10,439 nucleotides of DNA from an uncultured Desulfobacca sp. (GTDB lineage: Bacteria > Desulfobacterota > Desulfobaccia > Desulfobaccales > Desulfobaccaceae): NCBI GenBank assembly GCA_937958145.1, contig CALGOE010000177.1:1-10439 (forward strand), given 5' to 3'. Below are positions 1-7,149 of this stretch, one piece after another (position 1 is the stretch's first letter; every line of letters starts with the position of its first letter). A program made the translations under genes and the position numbers. Below the pieces are notes generated by a model. The model was given only the letters and a program-made list of their open reading frames with translations. It was not told where the DNA came from and ran no database searches.

Positions 1-61
1 CCCCCAACCCCATCTTAACCTTACCCACCAGCGGGCCAAGCCGGGCGGGAAGTCCTTACAG

Positions 62-87
62 GGCGGGAAAGCGGAGCGCCTCCCGCC
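62..87. repeat. GC-rich hairpin, REP-like
   Basis: GGCGGGA (62-68) is the exact reverse complement of TCCCGCC (81-87), and a small inner stem GCG/CGC (71-73 with 77-79) can form inside the loop. The 13-mer CTTACAGGGCGGG (55-67) just before and into it recurs at 10297-10309, again next to GC-rich hairpins. This suggests an interspersed intergenic repeat family; it could equally be a weak terminator of a gene lying upstream of the window. No T-run follows. Confidence 0.4.
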
Positions 88-110
88 TGCTGTGGGGCAC
101 TGACCCATTT

Positions 111-171
111 CAAGCCACGACCGTCAATGAGTGGTCGGCGACAACGACCAGTCGCTGACGTTCACGGCTTG
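111..171. repeat. Long imperfect inverted repeat (three stacked stems)
   Basis: Three nested complementary pairs are visible: CAAGCC (111-116) with GGCTTG (166-171), CGTCA (122-126) with TGACG (156-160), and TGGTCG (132-137) with CGACCA (145-150), the last enclosing a 7-base loop. Symmetric internal loops separate the stems. Such a 61-base fold could be a cruciform, a structured RNA, a small repeat element or the transcript end of an upstream gene. No ORF of note overlaps it and no T-tract follows it. The pairing is directly readable; the function is unknown. Confidence 0.45.
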
Positions 172-447
172 GATCCCTCGACCTCTTAACAGCTGAGCAG
201 GCGGCGCTGCGCTTTAATTATAACTTATAAAAATCACAAGACATAAACTAGACAAAAAATATAATTGCCTGTAAGGGCGAAAAATGTTCGTGGGCCGAGG
301 AGATTTCATGACCGAAAACGTACAAAACCCTTGACAAGCAGGCCGCGATTGTTATACCATTCACAAGGACTTAGGGCATTTCTGGTGACGCTCCAGGTTT
401 CTTGGAGTAAAAAACCAATCAACTACACTGCAGGAGGAAGAGGCAAT
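172..447 (+). other. Leader region of the acyl-CoA synthetase gene
   Basis: This non-coding stretch upstream of the ligase gene is AT-rich around 212-265 and contains a TATAAT hexamer at 260-265 without a good -35 partner. A very short reading frame with its own ribosome-binding site (GAGGAG at 297-302, ATG at 308, stop at 332-334, peptide MTENVQNP) lies just before the better promoter and overlaps its -35 box. I recognise no riboswitch fold here. The reading frame can be extended back to a TTG at 265, but that extension lacks a ribosome-binding site and does not look like protein. Confidence 0.4.
331..358 (+). promoter_or_regulatory. Candidate sigma70 promoter for the acyl-CoA synthetase
   Basis: A perfect TTGACA (-35) at 331-336 is followed after 16 bases by TATACC (-10, 353-358; four of six consensus bases). 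Transcription would begin near 365, giving a leader of about 80 bases before the ATG at 448. The match is by eye only. Confidence 0.5.
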
Positions 448-2127
448 ATGGGCAAAATCCCCGCTGATTATCTACCCCCAAAAGAATTATGGCCCGAACA
501 CATCGTGCCGGAAGAATTCAAACATTTAGTAGCCGGTCCGGTGAACATCGCTGAAGAGTTCCTGGATAAGCATGTCAAAGCCGGTCTCGGCAAACAGGCG
601 GCCATCCTCTTTGGCGACAAGACCATCACCTATGAAGAATTAATGAAGATGGCCAACAAGGTCGCCAATATTCTCAAGAGCCTGGGTGTGGAAGCTCAGG
701 ACCGGGTTGGCATCCGCATGACCAATACCCCCGATGCGGTGGCCATCAACTTCGGTATCCAGAAAGTCGGCGCCATCCCTGTCCCGGTGTCTCCTCTGTG
801 GGCCAAGGAAGAGATCGAGTTTACCCTGAATAACGCCGAATTTGCCGCCTTCTTCGTCAGTGCGCCGCTGTTGGCGGCAGTGGAAGCCGGCCAGAAAGAC
901 TTCCAGTTCCCCACCAAGATCATCGTGGTGGGCGGCAAACCTGATGAAGTCAAGGCCAAAGGCTATTATGATTTTGCCGAAGAGTTCGCCAAAGCGGCGG
1001 ATACGTTCGAGAATGTAAAACTGAGCCCCGATGACATCGGCGTCATCCTCTATACCTCTGGCACCACCGGCCAGCCCAAAGGCTGCGTCCACTTCGTCAA
1101 AGAGGTTATTATCGAGTCCCACCTGGTGAACAAATATGTGTGGAAACTCAAACCCGGCGAAGTATTGGGTGGTTCTGCTCCGGTCTCCTTTGCCGCCGGT
1201 TACGGCACCTTCTGTCTGGTGCCCTTTGCCGCCGGCGCCACCATCTCCCTGTTGCCCAAGTTCACCCCCGACGACATGATGGCCACCATTCAGAAACACA
1301 AGGTCAATGTCGTCACCGGTCTGCCCACGGCCTACCGGAAACTCCTGGAAATGCCCAATTTCAACGACTATGACCTCAGCTCTGTGCGGATGTATACCTC
1401 CGGCGGCGATGCCCTGACCGGCAAGACCCTGGCCCTGTGGCAGGCCAAGACCGGCAAGCCCATCTGGGAAGGTCTGGGCGGCACGGAAATGGTCCACTTG
1501 GTCACCTCCAACACCATGAGCGATGTGCCGGTACCCGATTCCATCGGCAAGGCCCTGCCTGGTTTTGAAGTGAAGGTTATCAAAGAAGACGGCACCGAGG
1601 CGGCGCCGGGCGAAGTCGGCTCCATGTTGGTGAAGGGCCCCACCGGCACCGTCTACTGGAAACCCTATGTCCAGGACAACAAGCTGTTGAAGACCCAGAA
1701 GAAGGGCGTCAAAGACGGCTACAACATGATGGGCGACGCGGTCATCATGGACAAAGACGGCTTCATCTTCTTCCAGGCCCGGGAAGACGACATGATCAAG
1801 TCGTCGGGCTTCCGTTTGGCCCCGTCTGAAATCGAAGACGCCATCGTCCGTCATCCCAAAGTGCGGGACTGCGCAGTCGTCGGTATTCCGGATGAAATCC
1901 TGGGTCAGAAGGTCGTGGCCATGGTGGAACTGGAACCCGGCAATACCCCGTCCATGGAATTGGCCAAGGATATCATTAACTCCACCACCGACCTGCTGGC
2001 CAAATACAAACTGCCGCGCGAGGTGGTCTTCCTGGATGCCATTCCGCGTACCCCCACGGGCAAGATGATCAAGAAGGAAATGCGGAAAAACTACGGCGAA
2101 TACAAGAATAAATTCAAAATGATCTAA
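448..2127 (+). CDS. AMP-forming acyl-CoA synthetase, 2-aminobenzoate/benzoate-CoA ligase-like
   Basis: The 559-residue product is a soluble adenylate-forming ligase that would activate a carboxylic acid with ATP to an acyl-adenylate and then to acyl-CoA. ANL superfamily motifs are complete: P-loop YTSGTTGQPKG at 202-212, GLGGTEM at 342-348, the hinge region with Gly429-Asp430 and Arg445-x-Asp-Asp448, IKSSGFR at 450-456, and the C-terminal catalytic Lys539 in PTGK. The N-terminus (LPPKELWP, then NIAEEFLDKHV) resembles 2-aminobenzoate-CoA ligases more than acetyl-CoA synthetases, and the length fits that family rather than the roughly 650-residue Acs. The true substrate cannot be read from the sequence; benzoate-type, other aryl or short-chain acids are all open. 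The start is set by AGGAGG at 432-437, ten bases before ATG 448; the longer TTG-265 version has no such site. Strong promoter, strong ribosome-binding site, C-ending codons (GGC, ACC, ATC, GTC) and a clean terminator suggest a highly expressed single-gene unit. Confidence 0.85.
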   Translation: MGKIPADYLPPKELWPEHIVPEEFKHLVAGPVNIAEEFLDKHVKAGLGKQAAILFGDKTITYEELMKMANKVANILKSLGVEAQDRVGIRMTNTPDAVAINFGIQKVGAIPVPVSPLWAKEEIEFTLNNAEFAAFFVSAPLLAAVEAGQKDFQFPTKIIVVGGKPDEVKAKGYYDFAEEFAKAADTFENVKLSPDDIGVILYTSGTTGQPKGCVHFVKEVIIESHLVNKYVWKLKPGEVLGGSAPVSFAAGYGTFCLVPFAAGATISLLPKFTPDDMMATIQKHKVNVVTGLPTAYRKLLEMPNFNDYDLSSVRMYTSGGDALTGKTLALWQAKTGKPIWEGLGGTEMVHLVTSNTMSDVPVPDSIGKALPGFEVKVIKEDGTEAAPGEVGSMLVKGPTGTVYWKPYVQDNKLLKTQKKGVKDGYNMMGDAVIMDKDGFIFFQAREDDMIKSSGFRLAPSEIEDAIVRHPKVRDCAVVGIPDEILGQKVVAMVELEPGNTPSMELAKDIINSTTDLLAKYKLPREVVFLDAIPRTPTGKMIKKEMRKNYGEYKNKFKMI

Positions 2128-2144
2128 CCGATCCCAGAAACCAC

Positions 2145-2173
2145 AGGCGGCCTTCGGGCCGCCTTATTGTTTT
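2145..2173 (+). terminator. Rho-independent terminator after the ligase gene
   Basis: AGGCGGCC (2145-2152) and GGCCGCCT (2157-2164) form a perfect 8-bp stem capped by a stable TTCG tetraloop, followed by TTATTGTTTT. It lies 18 bases after the ligase stop codon and isolates that gene from the PHP gene downstream. Confidence 0.9.
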
Positions 2174-2243
2174 CTCTCGCCTTCGTCTCGACAAATCCCC
2201 CACCGGGTTATATTTTTATTTATCTCTGCTGGAGGTAGATTTC

Positions 2244-3104
2244 ATGGACATCGTGGACCTCCACGTGCATTCTACTGCTTCCGACGGCTCCTTGACTCCC
2301 CGGGAACTGGTAGCCGAGGCGAAGGCCCAGGGACTGCGGGCTTTGGCCCTAACCGATCACGACACCATTGACGGTTTGGCGGAGGCCATTGCGGCCGGCA
2401 TCGAGTTCGATCTGGAGGTCATTCCCGGCATCGAAATCAGCGCCCGGCACGAACCGGGCAGTATGCACATTTTAGGGTATTTTCTCGATTACCGGTCGCA
2501 GTTGCTGGCGAGCCGGTTGCAGGTTTTGCAGCAGGCCCGGGCTGAGCGCAACCCTCAGATTGTGGCCAAGCTCCAGAAATTAGGGATGAATATTACCCTG
2601 GCGGAGGTGGCAAGAGCCTCGGGCGGCGGTCAGGTGGGGCGACCCCATATTGCCCAGGTTTTGGTCCAGAAAGGGTATGTGGCCAGCTTCCAGGAGGCCT
2701 TTGAGCGCTATATCGGCAACCATGGCCCAGCTTATGTCAGTAAATTCCGTTTTCCGCCCCAGGAGGCCATTGCCCTGATCCGGGCGGCGGGGGGGGTGGC
2801 CGGCCTGGCCCATCCCTTTACCTTGGAATATACTTCTGTCGGCCACCTGCGCCACATCCTGGAGCAATTGCAGTCCTGGGGGTTGGCGGCCCTGGAGGTC
2901 TATTATCCCGAACATACCCCCGAACGGACGGAGCTCTATCGGCAATTGGCCAAGGAGTTGGGCCTGCTCATGACCGGCGGTTCGGATTATCACGGCGACA
3001 TCAAACCGGAGATCAGGCTTGGCCAACTGGGGTCTGGCCAGACCATCGGCTATGAATTTGTTGCCAGATTAAAGGCTCAGGCCGGGGAGGGCACAAAGGC
3101 GTAA
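2244..3104 (+). CDS. PHP-domain phosphoesterase, TrpH/YciV (RNase AM) type
   Basis: This 286-residue cytoplasmic metalloenzyme belongs to the polymerase-and-histidinol-phosphatase family. The full set of metal-ligand motifs is present: DLHVHS (His7, His9), Asp14, TDHD (Asp38, His39, Asp40), PGIEIS (Glu64), MHILGYF (His75), GRPHIA (His135), LAHP (His190) and GSDYHG (Asp248, His250). The insertion between residues 85 and 165 and the total length match the E. coli YciV family (about 290 residues), whose members act as 5'-3' exonucleases on short RNA or as 3',5'-nucleoside bisphosphate phosphatases; which activity applies here is inferred from family only. The start is supported by GGAGG at 2231-2235, eight bases before the ATG. 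It follows the ligase terminator, so it probably has its own promoter, although I see no convincing one in 2174-2230. It converges on the nucleotide cyclase gene with about 108 bases between them. Confidence 0.88.
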   Translation: MDIVDLHVHSTASDGSLTPRELVAEAKAQGLRALALTDHDTIDGLAEAIAAGIEFDLEVIPGIEISARHEPGSMHILGYFLDYRSQLLASRLQVLQQARAERNPQIVAKLQKLGMNITLAEVARASGGGQVGRPHIAQVLVQKGYVASFQEAFERYIGNHGPAYVSKFRFPPQEAIALIRAAGGVAGLAHPFTLEYTSVGHLRHILEQLQSWGLAALEVYYPEHTPERTELYRQLAKELGLLMTGGSDYHGDIKPEIRLGQLGSGQTIGYEFVARLKAQAGEGTKA

Positions 3105-3121
3105 AACAAAGGCTGGACCTC

Positions 3122-3136
3122 GCCCCGATTCGGGGC
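3122..3136. terminator. Possible bidirectional terminator hairpin between convergent genes
   Basis: GCCCCG (3122-3127) and CGGGGC (3131-3136) form a 6-bp GC stem with a 3-base loop, 18 bases after the PHP gene stop. There is no T-run on either strand, so intrinsic termination would be weak; position between two convergent genes is the main argument. Confidence 0.35.
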
Positions 3137-3165
3137 CCAGCACCGGCAGCTTAAAATGGCTGTTC

Positions 3166-3213
3166 CGGCCGACGGCGGCAAGGCCCGGAGCCGGCGACGC
3201 GGCCGACGGCGGC
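3166..3213. repeat. 14-bp direct repeat, 34-base period
   Basis: CGGCCGACGGCGGC occurs at 3166-3179 and again at 3200-3213, the second copy running into the stop codon of the minus-strand cyclase gene. The segment between is also GC-rich. It may be a short local duplication; no function is apparent. Confidence 0.4.
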
Positions 3214-5435
3214 TAACTTTCTTGAGATTGACCGGCCCTTTCGGACAGGAGATGGTGTATGGCTGCCGCAGCTTCTCCGCTCAGGGGAGAAAAGCGCACG
3301 ATATATTCCTGGTCAGCATGATCGGCGGCCACAATCTTGCCGTCGATATAAAGGTTTTTCCCTGATGGCCCCGGGAGTCCAACCTGCAACGGGGCAAAGT
3401 CAGCCAAAGGAGTGCTGGTCCTGAGGGCTGCGCCCGCCCGCGAAAGCCTGATGAGGGTGGCAGCCTGAAGCTCGGCGTCAATCTGTTTCCCGGTGATCAG
3501 GCGGAGGTGGATCGGCAGAGGCGGCGCCAGAGCACGCAGATCGGGGACCGTCGGTGGCAGGACCAGATCCGGGTGAGCTCGCAGGCTGCGCACCTCCCAG
3601 ACCTGCAGGGGGTTTTCCAAACCCTTGCCCAGCGCCGTCAAAGGGCCAAGAAGCTCAAATTCCCCTGCCACCGCCGCCCTGGTCTCGGCCGAAATCAGGA
3701 TCTGGCCTCCCACCGTCAAGGTCTCGATACGGGCTGCCACATTGACGGCGTGGCCGATCACATCATATTTAATCCGCTCCAAAGATCCCATGTTCCCCAC
3801 CACACACGAACCGCTGTTGATGCCTATCCCCATTTCCAGCGGCGGCAGGGGGGTTCCGAGCCATTGGGCATTTAACTGTCTCTGGGCCACTTGCATGGCC
3901 AGGGCGCAGGCCACGGCATGGTAGGCATGACGGGGGTCCGGCTGCAGGGCGCCGAAAGCGACGAAGAGACTATCGCCGAGAAAATCAACCACATAGCCAT
4001 TATATTCAGTAATGCTCCGGATCATGGCGTCAAAGTGCAGATTGAGCACATGCACCACGTCTTCAGGCCGGTTGTGTTCGGCAAACTGGGTAAAGCTGCG
4101 GAGGTCGCTGAACAGAAGGGTCACTTCCCGTCTTTCGCCGCCCAGCATGAGTTCTTTCTCACCGAGAACTACTTCCTGGACCAGTTGCCGGGGCGCGAAA
4201 CGCATGAAGGAGCGGAGCGTTCCCTTCATGCGTTCTATGGCCTGGGTCAAAACCTGGATTTCGGTAATATGTGACTCAAGATTGAGGGGAGAGTCAACCT
4301 GAAGATTTCTGATCCGATCGGTTTCGGCGGCCAACTGCAGCACCGGCTTGGAGATGAGGCGGGCCAGGAAAACCGCTATGAGCAGGGATAAGAGGAGAAA
4401 AATGGAGCAGATCATCAGGACCCGGCGGATAAGATAATCAACCTGGCTGGTAAAGTCTTTTTCCGGCACGATGATCCCTACCTTCCAGAGGCTGCCAAAT
4501 GAGTCCGGGAACCTGGTAAAGGAGGCCAGATAACGGCGACCAGCCACAGAAAAAGGGAATTCCTCCTGGCCTTGCCGTTGATACTGTTGGAAGGCTGTGA
4601 CCACGGCCTGGTTTTGCAGGGAAGACACCTGTATGGGAAAAATGCCATCGCCGGCGGCAGGTTGGGCCGTAATCTGGGCCGGATCGGGGTAGGCCACGAC
4701 TTCCTGTTTTTCGTTCAGGATAAAGGCCAAGCCGGTTTGGCCGATGACGAGTTCTCGCAAAAAATGGGATAGTTGCAGCAAGGCCAGGTCACATCCCACC
4801 ACCCCCAGGACAGTTCCCCGATGATCAATAATAGGAGAAGAGACGGTCAGACCCGGTTCGTGTCCGGTGTAAAAGATGTAAAGATCGCTCCAGGATAATT
4901 GTTTGGTCTCAGCAGCGGCTCGGTACCAAGGGCGGGTGCGATGATCAAAGGTATCAGTGGTCAGGGTACTGGCGGCCACAAGGTTGTGCTCGGGGCTCCA
5001 CACCTTCCAGGTGGTGATGGTCTCCTTCGTAGTGCGGCGCATGTGCTTGGTGGCTATCTTGTCAGCCTCCTCCCGGCGCGCCAGGAGGAAATTTCCCTGC
5101 TGATCTCCCACGAAAAGCATGGATGCCTGCGGCATGGCGCGCAAGCTGGCAGCCAGGTAGCGCTCCAGCCGGGGCAGGTTCTTAAAAGAGAGCAGGCCCG
5201 CAGCAACCATCTGGGCGGTTAATTCGGTCATCCGGGCGGGGGGATGCAAAAATGCCACGGTGCGCTGAATGACCAGATCCGTGGTCCGGTCCATGATGTT
5301 GTCAGAAAGCAGCAAGACAATGCGGGAAGTATTCAAATAGCTGTAGGTCAGGACGATGAGAAAGGTAGCAAGGAGCAGGGAGCAAAAAACCGTAATGATA
5401 TCCACGCGGAAACTGCGGGGTTGGAGAAAGCTCAA
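3213..5435 (-). CDS. Membrane class III nucleotide cyclase (dCache-HAMP-cyclase, C-terminal PilZ-like tail)
   Basis: This 740-residue inner-membrane receptor would make cAMP or cGMP in response to a periplasmic ligand. In order: TM1 about 12-34; periplasmic double-Cache sensor about 35-335 with DHRTRPWY at 164-171 and GCDL (Asp216), resembling ligand motifs of amine/amino-acid binding dCache domains; TM2 about 337-358; HAMP about 359-411; the coupling segment FMRFAPRQLVQEV at 410-422; cyclase domain about 435-615; then an extra 120 residues. Catalytic residues present are metal ligands Asp444 (FSDLRSF) and Asp488 (GDSLF) and Asn565 in VIGHAVNVAAR. The usual ATP-selecting Lys is replaced by Asp484 (VVDFLGD), while Asp558 (KYDVIG) is kept, so ATP versus GTP preference is uncertain. 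The tail (about 637-735) has a PilZ-like outline, RLSRAG at 663-668 and a GKIV...EYIVRF strand pair, but lacks c-di-GMP binding residues. The start is TTG, preceded by AGAGG six bases upstream. It is the last gene of the minus-strand block. Confidence 0.85.
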   Translation of the reverse strand: MSFLQPRSFRVDIITVFCSLLLATFLIVLTYSYLNTSRIVLLLSDNIMDRTTDLVIQRTVAFLHPPARMTELTAQMVAAGLLSFKNLPRLERYLAASLRAMPQASMLFVGDQQGNFLLARREEADKIATKHMRRTTKETITTWKVWSPEHNLVAASTLTTDTFDHRTRPWYRAAAETKQLSWSDLYIFYTGHEPGLTVSSPIIDHRGTVLGVVGCDLALLQLSHFLRELVIGQTGLAFILNEKQEVVAYPDPAQITAQPAAGDGIFPIQVSSLQNQAVVTAFQQYQRQGQEEFPFSVAGRRYLASFTRFPDSFGSLWKVGIIVPEKDFTSQVDYLIRRVLMICSIFLLLSLLIAVFLARLISKPVLQLAAETDRIRNLQVDSPLNLESHITEIQVLTQAIERMKGTLRSFMRFAPRQLVQEVVLGEKELMLGGERREVTLLFSDLRSFTQFAEHNRPEDVVHVLNLHFDAMIRSITEYNGYVVDFLGDSLFVAFGALQPDPRHAYHAVACALAMQVAQRQLNAQWLGTPLPPLEMGIGINSGSCVVGNMGSLERIKYDVIGHAVNVAARIETLTVGGQILISAETRAAVAGEFELLGPLTALGKGLENPLQVWEVRSLRAHPDLVLPPTVPDLRALAPPLPIHLRLITGKQIDAELQAATLIRLSRAGAALRTSTPLADFAPLQVGLPGPSGKNLYIDGKIVAADHADQEYIVRFSPLSGEAAAAIHHLLSERAGQSQES

Positions 5436-5518
5436 CGCGTGCCTCTTCTTAGGAAGATTATGGTTTCTCGCAGCAAAAGTCAGCCTCTGACTGCCGTCAA
5501 GAATGGGCCGTTGACCAA

Positions 5519-5869
5519 TTAATCCTGGTCGGTATGGATGTATGTCACTAAGGTCCGCAACTCCTGGGCCCGGAGAAAGGCGAAGGAGGGCATGCGGGAC
5601 GTGACCTGACGTCGGCGGGGGGCCAAGAGTTGCGTTTCCACCTCGCTTGGGGAGAGCTGCAGGTGCAACCGATCCAGAGGCGGTCCCAATGTCCCCCCCG
5701 TGCCATGAAGACGGTGACAGCCATGGCAGGCCAGGCGTTGATAAAGATCTGCTCCGGCCAACGAGGAACCGGCTCGGTTAGCAATGGACCCCGAGGGTTG
5801 TTGGCAAGCCATGCCAAGAAATATCAGGCCAACAAAAATGAGGCCGGGGCCTATGATGCTCTGGGCCAA
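5519..5869 (-). CDS. Small monoheme class I cytochrome c, probably exported
   Basis: The 116-residue product carries one heme c attachment site, CHGCH (residues 48-52), and a candidate axial Met93 in SRMPSF, in the class I order with the Met about 40 residues after the heme site. The N-terminal 20 residues are hydrophobic (GLIFVGLIFLGMAC); Cys22 could be lipidated, but the preceding GMA is a poor lipobox and the n-region lacks positive charge, so soluble periplasmic or lipid-anchored forms are both possible. It probably carries electrons between membrane complexes; the partner is unknown. The start is TTG, set by a strong AGGAGGGG about nine bases upstream; no ATG occurs until Met20. It lies 83 bases before the cyclase gene and 137 bases after the DapA-like gene. 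The 137-base gap holds only a weak imperfect hairpin around 5955-5985. Confidence 0.8.
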   Translation of the reverse strand: MAQSIIGPGLIFVGLIFLGMACQQPSGSIANRAGSSLAGADLYQRLACHGCHRLHGTGGTLGPPLDRLHLQLSPSEVETQLLAPRRRQVTSRMPSFAFLRAQELRTLVTYIHTDQD

Positions 5870-6006
5870 GATCTTTTCCCCTCCTCTTTTTTGGGCGCAC
5901 CGTTGCAGGAGGATGAGCTCTCTTTTGTTATCGGCAGAAAGTTTGCAGACCGCCAGCAGTCGGCCAGCTTTTTCTCCAAAAAACAGCCGGGACTGACCGT
6001 TTTATT

Positions 6007-6945
6007 TCATTGTGCCGCCACCTGTTGCCAAACCCGCCCGAAGCGCTCGGTCAAATGGGCTGGGGCTGCAGGTGTGGTTGGCCACACCGAAGGGTGCGCC
6101 AATAATCCCAGTTGATGCAGCCCGTGTTTCAGCAGAGCAGCCGGCTGCAGCTGATATAGTTCCTGCAAGGAGAGCAGGAGTTGACTCTGTTCCCATATCC
6201 GGGGCGAAGTCCGCTGGCCATTGCTTTGTGCGGAAAATAAACAGGTCTGGACCACCTGCTGCCAGACGGCGGGAAGGAGTTGGGCTCCCGGTGATACCAG
6301 GCCTCTGGCCCCGGGTCGGGTCAAGAACCGGTTTTCATCTGCTTCGTAGAGCATAAAGTCCGGCCTGGCGGCCACCGCCGCATAATAATACAAAAAACGG
6401 TGCATATCCCCATGGAAGATTAAGCCGGTGATATTAGGAATGTGTGCAAGCTTTTTTAGAACTGCGGTGCGGATATTGACGTGCTTCCACGGCTGCGCTT
6501 TGCCCCGGATAAGATGCGGATGATTCATCAGGAGCAAGGGGTAATGCAGGTCCTGACAAATCTGGCCCAGGGCTTGGGGTAAGCCACGGTTGCTGTGCCA
6601 CCAGAGGGGCAGGTCGAGCCAATAGATAAGGTGAACCTGATGTCCCAGGGCCAGTTTCTCCAATTGCAGGACCAGATTCTGGGTTTCCTGCGCCGTTGCC
6701 CCGGTAATGCCGAAGAGCAAAGGGAGGGACGGCGGCACCAGGTCCAGGAGGGCGGCGAAGAGCTCTTGGCGTAGGGTGGGAGGCAACTCCAGGGCTTCGC
6801 CGACTCCTGGGGTGCCGGCCACCAATGCCGCGGCCCAGGGAGCCACATGTTGGACAAGGCGCGCCAGACTGCTGACATCCAGGGCGCCGGTAGGCGTCAG
6901 GGGAGTCACCAATTCGATCAGCAGACCTTCGGGTAATGGCGGCAT
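6007..6945 (-). CDS. DapA/NAL-family TIM-barrel protein lacking catalytic residues
   Basis: The 312-residue product is homologous in outline to dihydrodipicolinate synthase and N-acetylneuraminate lyase: an N-terminal strand LLIELVTPLTPTGALD, GTPGVGE at 44-50 (in place of GTTGE), the YWLDLPLWW strand near 108-116, NITGLIF at 171-177, and ARGLVSPG at 213-220 (equivalent to GGxGVIS). Two residues that define catalysis are missing: the Tyr of YNVP is Met140 (MNHP), and the Schiff-base Lys of the GIKE motif is Ile176. No other Lys sits on that strand. Aldolase or lyase chemistry through a Schiff base is therefore unlikely; it may be a pseudoenzyme, a binding or regulatory protein, or an enzyme with different chemistry. 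I chose ATG 6945 because GGAGG (complement of 6951-6955) precedes it by five bases; a GTG at 6984 would add 13 residues without such a site. It follows kdsD after 204 bases in which I find no clear signal. Confidence 0.75.
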   Translation of the reverse strand: MPPLPEGLLIELVTPLTPTGALDVSSLARLVQHVAPWAAALVAGTPGVGEALELPPTLRQELFAALLDLVPPSLPLLFGITGATAQETQNLVLQLEKLALGHQVHLIYWLDLPLWWHSNRGLPQALGQICQDLHYPLLLMNHPHLIRGKAQPWKHVNIRTAVLKKLAHIPNITGLIFHGDMHRFLYYYAAVAARPDFMLYEADENRFLTRPGARGLVSPGAQLLPAVWQQVVQTCLFSAQSNGQRTSPRIWEQSQLLLSLQELYQLQPAALLKHGLHQLGLLAHPSVWPTTPAAPAHLTERFGRVWQQVAAQ

Positions 6946-7149
6946 AGTGCCCTCCGCCGTTCTGTTGGCCAAGGTTACTGGCACAGCACTAACTTGTGCA
7001 AGGCAATATCTGCCACAAGGGGTGGTAAAGATGGGCTCCGGAAGGTCAGGGCGGTTCGCCGGGGGCCGGTGGGCCCATTGGGATTCAAAGTTTTGCCCGC
7101 CACTCCGGAGCTGTTCACGACCAAACCTGGGAATAACGTTGTCGCCGCC

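Noticed and set aside
265..447. N-terminal extension of the acyl-CoA synthetase to a TTG at 265
   Set aside because: The added 61 residues are Arg-rich and unlike the family, there is no ribosome-binding site, and the candidate promoter lies inside; AGGAGG before ATG 448 decides the start.
640..1854. 404-codon minus-strand frame opposite the ligase gene
   Set aside because: It is a shadow of the strongly biased codons of the ligase: it has His/Gly/Asp-rich low-complexity composition and no recognisable domain, while the plus-strand frame has every ANL motif.
2580..3026. 148-codon minus-strand frame opposite the PHP gene
   Set aside because: It lies wholly within the PHP gene, whose metal-binding motifs are complete, and shows no domain of its own.
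3156..4302. Several plus-strand frames opposite the cyclase gene
   Set aside because: All are antisense to well-conserved dCache/cyclase coding sequence and have atypical Arg/Pro/Ser-rich composition.
5870..6006. GEMM-type (c-di-GMP or cGAMP) riboswitch upstream of the cytochrome or ligase genes
   Set aside because: Given the candidate cGAMP synthase I looked for the conserved GEMM core segments in both leaders and did not find them; only a weak imperfect hairpin is present near 5955-5985.
5630..6115. 161-codon plus-strand frame across the cytochrome and the following gap
   Set aside because: It is antisense to the cytochrome CxxCH gene and to the end of the DapA-like gene, with no ribosome-binding site or recognisable motif.
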